DNA of 20,718 bases from a virus: the IMG/VR virus record IMGVR_UViG_3300041409_000438, positions 1-20,718 of that record; one strand, written 5' to 3'. Within the stretch, counting starts at the first letter, position 1. Every line of letters starts with the position of its first letter. The notes under the pieces are model-generated. The model worked only from the letters and a program-made list of their open reading frames with translations. It searched no databases and was not told the origin of the DNA. Positions 1 through 7,027 of the stretch are shown in pieces. The translations under genes and the position numbers were made by a program.

Positions 1-371
1 TGAACACCGCCCGCCGCGCCGCGCTGCTGAACAACACCGTCCTCCGCGCCGCACTCCCGCGCGAGTCCGACGGCCAGATCCAGTCCGGCATGGTCGCCCC
101 GTTCCTCGGGCTCCGCGAGATCCTCTTCACGCCGCAGCTCGCCGCGAACACGGCGCTCCTCATCGACACCGGCCAGGCTGGCGTCATCGCAGACGAGCAG
201 CCCGACCCGGCCGAGGGCTTCTCCGCCTACAACCCGGGCCCGAACTTCGCCCCGATCTACGTCAAGGTCTACGAAGAGAACCGCCCGAAGGACTCGATCA
301 TCGCCGCCGGCCGCTGGCCTGCGATGGCGCTGACCGACCCGAAGGCCGTCGTCAAGATCACGGGGATCTAA
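1..371 (+). CDS. Major capsid protein, C-terminal part (5'-truncated)
   Basis: The reading frame is open from base 3 to the stop at 369-371 and its true start lies upstream of the window, so about 122 residues are visible. The visible part contains FLGLREILFTPQLAA, a segment ending in PIYVKVYEENRPKDS, and the closing stretch RWPAMALTDPKAVVKITGI. A beta-rich end with a conserved 'al.dP.avvkI.gi' finish is typical of HK97-fold major capsid proteins of actinophages, which form the icosahedral shell. An ATG at 90 exists, but coding character continues upstream of it, so it is not the start. Position supports the call: it precedes a connector, tail tube, chaperone and tape measure in canonical siphovirus order. 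The alternative is another head protein such as a decoration protein, which I consider less likely. Confidence 0.7.
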   Translation, partial: NTARRAALLNNTVLRAALPRESDGQIQSGMVAPFLGLREILFTPQLAANTALLIDTGQAGVIADEQPDPAEGFSAYNPGPNFAPIYVKVYEENRPKDSIIAAGRWPAMALTDPKAVVKITGI

Positions 372-374
372 CCG

Positions 375-728
375 ATGGCCAAGGCGACAGTTCTCACCGA
401 CCTCTACCGCTACCACCAGGAGACCGGCGATCCCACGTCGACGGTGCTCGAGGCGGAGCAGGGGAAGACGATCGACGTGTCGGACGACGAGCTCAAGCGC
501 GGCGTCGAGCTCGGCGCACTGTCCACGGGCTCTTCGACTTCGACGGCCTGGAAGGACGTCAAGCCGGAGCAGATGGACGCGTTCGCCAGCGCGAACGACG
601 TCGCCGACTACCCGACCGACGGGAAGAAGCCGGCGAAGGTCTCCGCTCTCGAGGCGGCCGGCCACGACGCAGGCACCGTTGCTGCGTTCGAGCTGACCAA
701 GCCCGACGGCGACCCGGTCAACGAGTAA
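375..728 (+). CDS. Small post-capsid protein with a HeH/SAP-like motif
   Basis: This 117-residue acidic protein starts 3 nt after the capsid stop; the ribosome site is weak, so translational coupling is likely. Residues 1-55 are not recognised. From about residue 62, KPEQMDAFASANDVADYP followed by DGKKPAKVSALEAAGHD has the helix-extended-loop-helix pattern of SAP/HeH-like modules: a short helix, a G/D-rich loop with basic residues, then a second helix. Such modules occur in small proteins next to capsid genes in actinophages, sometimes annotated as head fibre or head decoration proteins. Its role here is inferred from position only: a minor head component, or an assembly protein that binds DNA or capsid. 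No catalytic motif or membrane segment is visible. Coding is convincing; function is uncertain. Confidence 0.6.
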   Translation: MAKATVLTDLYRYHQETGDPTSTVLEAEQGKTIDVSDDELKRGVELGALSTGSSTSTAWKDVKPEQMDAFASANDVADYPTDGKKPAKVSALEAAGHDAGTVAAFELTKPDGDPVNE

Positions 729-743
729 CCCGGCGAGGGCCGA

Positions 744-1286
744 ATGGCCTACGCCGACGTCGCTGACGTAAAGGCTCGACTCGGACGGTACGCAGGCGTT
801 CTCGCCGCGGCCGGCTCTCCTCAGCATCCGAACGAGGACGACGCGACCGAGTTCCTCGCGAACGTCACCGCCGAGATCAACGCTGCGATCGAGTCGCGCG
901 GCTTCGACCCCGATACGCTGAGCGCGAACTCCATCACCGCGCTCAAGGATCTCGCCGCGTTCGGCGCGATCGCAAGGATCCTCGCCGGTGTCCCGCCGGA
1001 CGACGATCTCGCGAAGATCCACGAGTACGCCCGGAAGGTCTGGGGTGCGGCGATGGGTGACCCGACCGCGTTCGCGCTCGAGGCGATCCGCGGGTCGTTC
1101 CGGATGGGGTCACACCCGGTCATCGCCGACCTCGAGTCGGGCTCCGGTGCGGGAGCCCCGGGCGCGTCGGCTGGCGACTTCTGGAGCGAGAACCTCGGCT
1201 ACGGGTCGCCGGCGCAGATACGGGCTGCTGCCGAGGCTTCGTGGCCGTCGACGGCCCCGACGTTCGAGAAGGGCATGAGCGCGTAA
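744..1286 (+). CDS. Head-tail connector (gp6-like adaptor) protein
   Basis: This 180-residue protein starts at ATG 744 behind a good Shine-Dalgarno sequence (GGCGAGGG). The N-terminal MAYADVADVKARLGRYAGV is a typical opening of head-tail adaptor proteins of the HK97 gp6 class, followed by helices (EFLANVTAEINAAIESRGF, ITALKDLAAFGAIARIL) that in this family form a ring beneath the portal. The C-terminal third is Gly/Ser/Ala-rich (SGSGAGAPGASAGDFW) and ends in a short helix. The product would sit at the capsid vertex and join the portal to the tail. It lies between capsid and tail tube genes, as expected. No separate head-tail stopper or tail terminator is recognisable nearby, so this protein or the next one may cover more than one role. 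Confidence 0.65.
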   Translation: MAYADVADVKARLGRYAGVLAAAGSPQHPNEDDATEFLANVTAEINAAIESRGFDPDTLSANSITALKDLAAFGAIARILAGVPPDDDLAKIHEYARKVWGAAMGDPTAFALEAIRGSFRMGSHPVIADLESGSGAGAPGASAGDFWSENLGYGSPAQIRAAAEASWPSTAPTFEKGMSA

Positions 1287-1291
1287 CGCAG

Positions 1292-1330
1292 TCCTGCCCG
1301 TAGACGGCCTCGCGCCGATACTGGACAGTG
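1292..1330 (+). promoter_or_regulatory. Candidate leaderless promoter/start motif, copy 1
   Basis: In the 41-nt gap before the gene at 1328 the sequence CGCGCCGATACT occupies 1311-1322 and is followed by exactly 5 nt and a GTG start. GATACT resembles a -10 hexamer. A TCCTGCC box at 1292-1298 stands 18 bp upstream of GATACT, about where a -35 element would be. No Shine-Dalgarno sequence precedes the GTG, which fits a leaderless transcript. The same 12-mer with the same 5-nt spacing occurs before the genes at 9537 and 10939. The repeat is seen directly; promoter function is inference. Confidence 0.55.
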
Positions 1331-1795
1331 CCGACCGCCTACGTTCTCGACGCGGACGACCTCGCAGGCAGCGAGGCCGTGACGTTCCCCGGTTTCCCGG
1401 GTGTCTGGACGCCGGGCGAGCCGATCGCCGCAGCCGAGTTCGTGAAGGCTGGCGCGTTCGATTCCGTTGACGAGATGGGTGACCGTGTCGCCGAGCTGGG
1501 GCTGCCGTTGAAGCAGACGACGGTCGCGGACGGCGAGGGGCTGATGCCCGCCCGCGAGAACCATCTTCCGTCGCAGGAGCAGGCCGACGCGACGAAGGCG
1601 GAGCTGAACGGCCGGACGCCGAAGAGCCACGCCGAGGCCGACGCGATCGCAGCCGACCTCGGGATCTCGTTCCCGCCCGACGCCAAGCTTGACAAGAAGA
1701 AGGCGCTGATCGCGGAAGCGCTCGCGGAGCCGTCGGTGTCAGACGATCCGCCGCCGGCGGCCGAGGTCGCAGCGGCAGACGGGGCGGGTAGCTGA
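1328..1795 (+). CDS. Hypothetical head/tail-junction protein with HeH/SAP-like motif
   Basis: This 155-residue acidic protein begins at a GTG directly behind the CGCGCCGATACT-N5 motif and ends in a TGATG overlap with the tail tube gene. I do not recognise the N-terminal part, which carries VTFPGFPGVWTPGEPI and a helix-rich stretch AAAEFVKAGAFDSVDEMG. Residues about 97-137 (HAEADAIAADLGISFPPDA, then KLDKKKALIAEALAE) form a second HeH/SAP-like helix-loop-helix, distinct in sequence from the one in the 375-728 protein. The tail is a low-complexity D/P/A run. The gene sits where other siphoviruses encode the head-tail stopper or tail terminator, but nothing in its sequence identifies it as either. 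Having its own putative promoter, unlike its neighbours, is unusual for a morphogenesis gene. Confidence 0.6.
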   Translation: MPTAYVLDADDLAGSEAVTFPGFPGVWTPGEPIAAAEFVKAGAFDSVDEMGDRVAELGLPLKQTTVADGEGLMPARENHLPSQEQADATKAELNGRTPKSHAEADAIAADLGISFPPDAKLDKKKALIAEALAEPSVSDDPPPAAEVAAADGAGS

Positions 1796-2823
1796 TGCCT
1801 GCCGTCGACTTCGTCGAGATGATCCTCGAGACCGTCCAGGGCAACGAGAACGTCGCCCCGACGCTCGCCACGAAGAAGCTGTACCTCCCTGCCCGCTCCG
1901 CGCGGCTGTCGCCGGCACCGGGGCACCTCGACCGCTCCGACGAGCTGCGCTCGATCCAGGGTGCGCCGCCGCGGCTGATCGAGTCGTTCGCGCCGGGCGG
2001 CGCGATCTCCGAGCGCGCCTACTACAAGGACCTGACCTGGCTGCTCGAGCTCGCCGGGTTCGTCGGGACGGGCATCGTCGGCGACGGCGCGACGATCAAG
2101 GACCCCGACAACGCCACGATCCCCGCGACGGCGTACCGGTGGACGTTCGTGAAGCGCGACTCGATCGCCGCTCAGACCGCCCAGGTCAAGATCAACCACA
2201 AGGACGAGAACGTGTTGCTGACCGGCCGCGGGATGGGCGTCTCGTCGCTCAGCCTCAACGCCGCCGGCGACCTCTCCGCAGATCTCGCAGGCAACCACGT
2301 CGGCCGCGCCGCCGCGGACGCCGCCACCGTTCCCGCGTACGCATCGACGGCGATCCCGCCCGTCCGGCGCGGCGAGCTGTACCTCAACTGGCTCGCCGGT
2401 GGTGGCAAGCCGACCGACTTCTCGCTCGCGGTCGCGAACCCGCTCGAGCGCGTCTACGACCTCTCGCTCGCCGTGCCGTCGGCGTTCCCGTCGTCGCTCG
2501 AGCACGGCGACGACCAGGTCTACCTCACCGGGTCGATTCCGAAGCGGTCGCTGAACGCGACGGACTACGACGCGCTCCTCGGAGCGACGACGTTCGCGGC
2601 GACGGCCCGCTGGAAGTCATCGAAGTCGATCCTCGCGACCGCATACAAGTACGCGCTCTGGATCGAGATGCCGGCCTGCCAGTACGTCGGCGGTGACGCC
2701 GACGACATCGGCAACAAGCGTCACATCGGCGCGTCGTACGACTTCTTCGCGGCGTACGACGAGACCGCCGGCTACGACGTGAAGATCACGCTCGTCAACG
2801 ACGTCTCGTCGATCTACGCCTGA
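1795..2823 (+). CDS. Major tail (tube) protein
   Basis: This 342-residue protein overlaps the preceding stop by one base (TGATG). It has the features of siphovirus tail tube subunits: an N-terminal arm (MPAVDFVEMILETVQGNEN), a region opening GGAISERAYYKDLTWLLELA, and a long beta-rich remainder with an extra C-terminal beta domain (EHGDDQVYLTGSIP onward) ending in IGASYDFFAAYDETAGYD. Tail tube proteins polymerise as hexameric rings around the tape measure and carry DNA during injection. Placement directly before a frameshifting tail assembly chaperone and the tape measure is the canonical order and is the strongest evidence. The length is at the long end for tube proteins, which suggests an added surface domain. 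No enzymatic motif is seen. Confidence 0.72.
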   Translation: MPAVDFVEMILETVQGNENVAPTLATKKLYLPARSARLSPAPGHLDRSDELRSIQGAPPRLIESFAPGGAISERAYYKDLTWLLELAGFVGTGIVGDGATIKDPDNATIPATAYRWTFVKRDSIAAQTAQVKINHKDENVLLTGRGMGVSSLSLNAAGDLSADLAGNHVGRAAADAATVPAYASTAIPPVRRGELYLNWLAGGGKPTDFSLAVANPLERVYDLSLAVPSAFPSSLEHGDDQVYLTGSIPKRSLNATDYDALLGATTFAATARWKSSKSILATAYKYALWIEMPACQYVGGDADDIGNKRHIGASYDFFAAYDETAGYDVKITLVNDVSSIYA

Positions 2824-2825
2824 TC

Positions 2826-3440
2826 GTGAGCGCCGAGCGGCAGCCCGTCGTCACCGACGACCACATCAACCTCGACCTCCTCACCGGCGGCGACCGCACC
2901 CTCGAGCTCGCCGGCCGCAGGTACCCGGTGCGACGCGAGTTGAGCGTCCCGATGATGCGTCGCCTGCTGACGATCGAGGCGGAGCTGAACGAGGGCCTCG
3001 CCGACGACAACGGCGACGAGCGCGTCCAGCACGCAACGCTCCAGGGCTACGACGAGATCATGGCGCTGATCCGGGAGAAGACCCCGGACGCCGAGGATCT
3101 CGACCTCGACACGCGGCAGGTGCTCGTGATGCTGTCGTGGCTCGCTGGAGACAACTCCGTCGCGGACGCGATCGCGCGCGCGCTCACCGCCGGCGTCAGC
3201 GGCGCGAAGTCCGCCGAGGAGCTCGAGGATCCCGAGGTCGACCCGACCGTTGAAGGGGAGGATGCCGGCCTGGCGACCCCTTTCGACTCGAGCACGCACT
3301 CGACTGGGCTGTCCTCGAGCTCGGACGACAGAACCGATGGGAGCCTGGCTACTGGCTCGTCCCTCGAGGAGCGCCTGACGGTCTCGCCTGGCGGCTCTTC
3401 TGCGGCTACCTCGTCCACGCCCGAGCACGTGACCGTGTAG
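2826..3440 (+). CDS. Tail assembly chaperone, short (G-type) form
   Basis: This 204-residue frame starts at GTG 2826, 2 nt after the tail tube stop, with no clear ribosome site. Residues about 14-135 look like a folded helical protein (LDLLTGGDRTLELAGRRYPV, MMRRLLTIEAELNEGL, QVLVMLSWLAGDNSVADAI). By contrast, everything after residue 153 is a Ser/Thr-rich run (STHSTGLSSSSDD and on) that looks like out-of-frame translation. The change coincides with a CCCTTTC heptamer at 3278-3284. In siphoviruses with lambda G/GT-type chaperones the short form and a -1 frameshifted long form are both made and guide the tail tube protein onto the tape measure before they are lost from the mature tail. The position between tube and tape measure genes fits exactly. 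Confidence 0.7.
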   Translation: MSAERQPVVTDDHINLDLLTGGDRTLELAGRRYPVRRELSVPMMRRLLTIEAELNEGLADDNGDERVQHATLQGYDEIMALIREKTPDAEDLDLDTRQVLVMLSWLAGDNSVADAIARALTAGVSGAKSAEELEDPEVDPTVEGEDAGLATPFDSSTHSTGLSSSSDDRTDGSLATGSSLEERLTVSPGGSSAATSSTPEHVTV

Positions 3441-3589
3441 GCGCGGCCGGCGATGGGGGCACCCGCTCTCACGTCCGGCAGTTTCCGCCTCCGTCGCCGA
3501 GCGAGCTTCGCGACATTCCGTGGGTCGGTGAGGGCGACGACCCGCTCGAGGTCGAGCTCCAGCAGATGCTCGAAGAGGACGGCGGCTGA
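2826..3589 (+). CDS. Tail assembly chaperone, -1 frameshifted long (GT-type) form
   Basis: Joined product: zero frame 2826-3284 (153 codons), slip of -1 at CCCTTTC, then the -1 frame from 3284 to the TGA at 3587-3589, giving about 254 residues. The -1 frame is closed upstream by a TGA at 3251-3253, so it can only be entered by slippage after that point. From the slip site it reads as convincing protein, including LEHALDWAVLELGRQNRWE, WRLFCGYLVHARARDRV and ELRDIPWVGEGDDPLEVELQ, and its stop overlaps the tape measure start (TGATG). In lambda the equivalent gpGT binds both the tape measure and the tail tube subunits. Without this frameshift the roughly 150 bases before the tape measure would have no gene at all. 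Confidence 0.72.
3278..3284 (+). promoter_or_regulatory. -1 ribosomal frameshift slippery heptamer
   Basis: The heptamer C_CCT_TTC is in the correct register: zero-frame codons CCT (Pro) and TTC (Phe) re-pair as CCC (Pro) and TTT (Phe) after a -1 slip, the X_XXY_YYZ rule. The -1 frame is open from a TGA at 3251-3253 to the tape measure start. Downstream, CTCGAG-containing segments at about 3285-3330 could pair into a stimulatory stem, which I judged only by eye. Confidence 0.75.
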
Positions 3590-6500
3590 TGGCTAGGGTC
3601 GCTGTCCGCTTCGACGGTGTCTCCACTGGCGCGAAGAAGGCGGCGGCGGAGACGCGCGGCGCGATCAAGGGCGTACGGCAGGAGGCGGGGCTTACCGACA
3701 AGGCTGTCGGTCGTCTCGGCTCGTCGCTCAAGTCGGCACTCGTGATCGGCACGAAGGCGGGAGCGCTCGGCGTCGGTGCGCTTGCTGGCAGCGTCGCGTT
3801 TGCGGGCTTCAAGTTCGACGATCTGCGGCAGCGGTCGCAGATCGCGTTCGCGACGATGTTGCAGTCCGGGACGAAGGCGAAGTCGTTCCTCGACGACCTC
3901 GCGAAGTTCGCGGCGAAGACGCCGTTCGAGTTCCCGGACCTGATCCGGTCGTCGCAGCGCCTCCTCGCGATGGGCGTCGCGGCGAACAAGATCATTCCGG
4001 TGATGACGGACGTCGGGAACGCCGTCGCGGCGATGGGCGGCGACCCGCAGGCGATGGAGGCGACCGTCCGTGCGATCGGGCAGGTGCAGGCGAAGGGCCG
4101 GCTGATGGCCGAGGAGATGCTCCAGCTGAACGAGGCCGGGACGTTCTCGTGGCGCGGGCTCGCGCGCGAGATCGGGACGAGCGTCCCGAAGGCGATGGAG
4201 CTCGTGACCAAGGGTGCGGTCACGAGCGCCGCGTTCCTAGAGGCGTTTCAGCGGAACAGCCAGCGGCGTTTTGCGGGGATGATGGAGCAGCAGTCGCACA
4301 CGTTCGCGGGTCTGTGGTCGACGATCAAGGACACGTTCGCGCAGATCTCGGGGAAGGTGATGCAGCCGTTCTTCGACCTGACGACTCGCGGGTTCCAGAA
4401 GCTCGTCGACATCACCTCGACGCCGGAGTTCACGGCCGGGGTCGACCGGTTCGCCGCGTCGCTCCAGAAGAAGGTCGGTGGCGCGGCGCGCGACGTCGTC
4501 GACTTCTTCCGCGACAACTGGGGTCAGATCAAGGACGACCTGTTCAGCCTCGGCACGACCGCGAAGAACGTCGCGAAGGACGTGAAGGCGGTCGCGACTG
4601 CGGCACACAACGTCGCGACCGCGATCGGTGGCTGGGACAACGTGATCAAGGTCGCGCTCGCCGCGGCGGTCGTCAGCAAGGTCTCTGCGTTCGCCGCGTC
4701 GCTGGCGGCGGCGAAGGGCAGCGCGACGGGGTTGTCGGTCGCGATGACGTCTCTGTCGAAGCTCGGCGCGATCGCGCTCGCCGTCGACCTCTCGCGCGGC
4801 GGCGACTCGCTCGCATGGAAGATCGTGTCGGGCGCGTTCAACGCGGGCCAGTCGAGCGCCGACTTCGTCGGCCTCGACGGGCAGCTCGGCGTCCAGGGCC
4901 GCGCCGGCGGCGGCGGCGCGACGGGCGTGCAGACGTCGCTGACCGACAAGACGCGGCGGTGGCTGTCGTCGCCGGGCGTTCACTTCCTCAGCGGCAACGG
5001 CGGCAGCGTCCAGGTGATCGGGCCCGCCGGCGACGTCTTCCACACCTTCTCGGCGGGCGACAACAGTCTCCTCGCGAACGCGGCACGCGAGCGTGCACGG
5101 ATGGGCGTCGAGGTTCAGCGTTCCGAGGCGGAGCAGTCGGCGGTCGGGATGAGCGTCGCGGGCGCGTCGGGTGCGACGCGGAAGGTGTTGAGCTACGCGG
5201 CGAAGTACGGGGCCGGCTCCGGGATCACGTACACGTGGGGCGGCGTGTCGCCGCAGACCGGGTTCGACTGCTCCGGCTTCATCTACGCGGCCTACAAGGC
5301 GGCTGGCGTGTCGATCCCGCGGACGTCGGACACCCAGTTCTACGACGAGCACGCCGAGGACACGACGGGACGTGAGGAGGCCGGCGACGGCGTCTACTTC
5401 CAGGGGTCGAACAGCGGCGCGAACGCAGGCCGCCCGCCGCGTCACTGCGGGATCTACATCGGTAACGACCGCTATGTCGAGTATTTCTCCGGCGGCCAGC
5501 CCGCGAAGGTCGCGACGCTCTCGCAGGCGTCCGGCTACATGGGCGCGCGCCGCTGGGTCAAGATCGTCTCGAAGGCCGACGCCGGTGTGGATCCGTTGTC
5601 GCCGTCGGACGCGCCGATCAAGCTCGGCGCGGGCAAGGGCGCGACGAAGAAGGTCGCGATCCCGACGGGGTCGAAGCTGCTCCCGATCGATGTCCGGACG
5701 GCGATCGCGCGGGCGGCACGGACGGCACGGACGAGCGACGACCTGACGGCGTACGAGGACGCGGCGGACAACCTCCGCGGGCAGCTGCGGAAGAAGGGTC
5801 TCGGCGGGAAGCAGCGCCTTGCGATCGAGGAGGAGCTGTCGACGATCCAGAAGAAGATCAACTCGATCAAGACGAACCAGTACGAGGACAAGATGAAGGC
5901 GATCGCGGCCGCGACGAAGAAGCGGCTCGCGGAGGCCCGCAAGGCGGTCGAGGAGGCGCGGCAGGCGTTCGAGCAGGCGTACGGCCGGCTCGCGGAGCGC
6001 GCACTCGACGCGTTCGACCGGGAGACGAAGAAGCGGCTCGACAAGGTCGACGACGACCTCAAGGCCCGGCTCGCCGGGATCGAGTCTGGCCGTGCGACGC
6101 TGACGCCGGAGGAGGTGGCGCTCGCGGCGTTCCAGGCGTCTCGGCAGGCTGCCGACGACGCACGCCGCCGCGCCGAGCTGTCGGCGGCGGTCGGTGCGGC
6201 CGAGACACCGGAGGAGCGTGCGAAGGCGCTCGAGGATCAGGCCCAGTTCGAGCTCGACCTTGAGGAGCGGACGCTCCGCGAGGCGGCCGACACGGCACGG
6301 AAGGCGGTCGACGACCGTGCGCAGGCGGATCAGCAGGCCGCCCAGGATGCGGCGGAGACGTTGCGGCAGCAGGTTCAGGACGAGCGCGCGATCGAGCGGC
6401 AGAACTTCCAGGATCGCCTCGACGACCTCGAGGTGTTCCTCGCGGACAGGCACGGCAGCGTCGCCGGCGCGAACGAGTTGCTGCTCGGGCTGATGGAGGA

Positions 6501-7026
6501 GTTCGGTTTGAAGCCGGAGTGGTTCACGTCGGGTCGCGGCGCTGGCGAGGCGTGGGTGAAGGGCCTGACGGCGGCGATGGGAGAGGTGCAGGCGAAGGTC
6601 ACGGACCTCGGGTCGGCCGCGGAGGGGCTGCAGGTCTCGATCGACACCGGGGCGGGCGGCGTGGTGTCCGTCGATTCCGACTATGCCGAGGCGCATGGTC
6701 TGACGCCGCAGGCGTACGCGGCGCAGTCGGGCCGTTACAACGCGCTCGCGAACTACTACAAGAACCTGCCGCGCCGCGCGCGCGGCGGGAAGCTCCCGGG
6801 CCAGTACGTCGGCGCGGAGGACATGACGTTGTATCGCGGCACGCCGGGCGAGACCGTCATCGATCGCCGCCTCACGGACGCGCTCGAGGCGGTCTTCGTC
6901 CGTGGCGGCGGGATGGCGCAGGCGGGCGACGTGTACCTCGACGGTCAGAAGGTGGGCCGGATCATCGCGCAGCCGGTGCAGTCTGAGCAGGCGCGCTCGA
7001 TCTCGTATCGCTCGTCGAGGGCCTAG
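3589..7026 (+). CDS. Tape measure protein with internal NlpC/P60 peptidoglycan hydrolase domain
   Basis: This 1145-residue protein is the longest in the window and overlaps the frameshifted chaperone by one base. Residues about 75-270 form the conserved tape measure domain (FKFDDLRQRSQIAFATMLQS, KFAAKTPFEFPDLIRSSQRL, AEEMLQLNEAGTFSWRG). A hydrophobic segment lies near 355-375 (VIKVALAAAVVSKVSAFAAS). Residues about 525-665 are an NlpC/P60 domain with the nucleophile Cys561 in FDCSGF and His619 in RHCGIYIG; the usual third polar position appears to be Glu631. Residues about 750-960 are a long charged coiled coil. The protein sets tail length, and the hydrolase probably opens peptidoglycan during infection. 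At about 1.5 angstrom per residue the full length predicts a tail near 170 nm. Confidence 0.9.
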   Translation: MARVAVRFDGVSTGAKKAAAETRGAIKGVRQEAGLTDKAVGRLGSSLKSALVIGTKAGALGVGALAGSVAFAGFKFDDLRQRSQIAFATMLQSGTKAKSFLDDLAKFAAKTPFEFPDLIRSSQRLLAMGVAANKIIPVMTDVGNAVAAMGGDPQAMEATVRAIGQVQAKGRLMAEEMLQLNEAGTFSWRGLAREIGTSVPKAMELVTKGAVTSAAFLEAFQRNSQRRFAGMMEQQSHTFAGLWSTIKDTFAQISGKVMQPFFDLTTRGFQKLVDITSTPEFTAGVDRFAASLQKKVGGAARDVVDFFRDNWGQIKDDLFSLGTTAKNVAKDVKAVATAAHNVATAIGGWDNVIKVALAAAVVSKVSAFAASLAAAKGSATGLSVAMTSLSKLGAIALAVDLSRGGDSLAWKIVSGAFNAGQSSADFVGLDGQLGVQGRAGGGGATGVQTSLTDKTRRWLSSPGVHFLSGNGGSVQVIGPAGDVFHTFSAGDNSLLANAARERARMGVEVQRSEAEQSAVGMSVAGASGATRKVLSYAAKYGAGSGITYTWGGVSPQTGFDCSGFIYAAYKAAGVSIPRTSDTQFYDEHAEDTTGREEAGDGVYFQGSNSGANAGRPPRHCGIYIGNDRYVEYFSGGQPAKVATLSQASGYMGARRWVKIVSKADAGVDPLSPSDAPIKLGAGKGATKKVAIPTGSKLLPIDVRTAIARAARTARTSDDLTAYEDAADNLRGQLRKKGLGGKQRLAIEEELSTIQKKINSIKTNQYEDKMKAIAAATKKRLAEARKAVEEARQAFEQAYGRLAERALDAFDRETKKRLDKVDDDLKARLAGIESGRATLTPEEVALAAFQASRQAADDARRRAELSAAVGAAETPEERAKALEDQAQFELDLEERTLREAADTARKAVDDRAQADQQAAQDAAETLRQQVQDERAIERQNFQDRLDDLEVFLADRHGSVAGANELLLGLMEEFGLKPEWFTSGRGAGEAWVKGLTAAMGEVQAKVTDLGSAAEGLQVSIDTGAGGVVSVDSDYAEAHGLTPQAYAAQSGRYNALANYYKNLPRRARGGKLPGQYVGAEDMTLYRGTPGETVIDRRLTDALEAVFVRGGGMAQAGDVYLDGQKVGRIIAQPVQSEQARSISYRSSRA

Positions 7027-7027
7027 C

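Noticed and set aside
3255-3589. Separate unlinked gene in the -1 frame before the tape measure
   Set aside because: The first usable start codon lies well inside the conserved-looking sequence; the correctly phased slippery heptamer explains the arrangement better.
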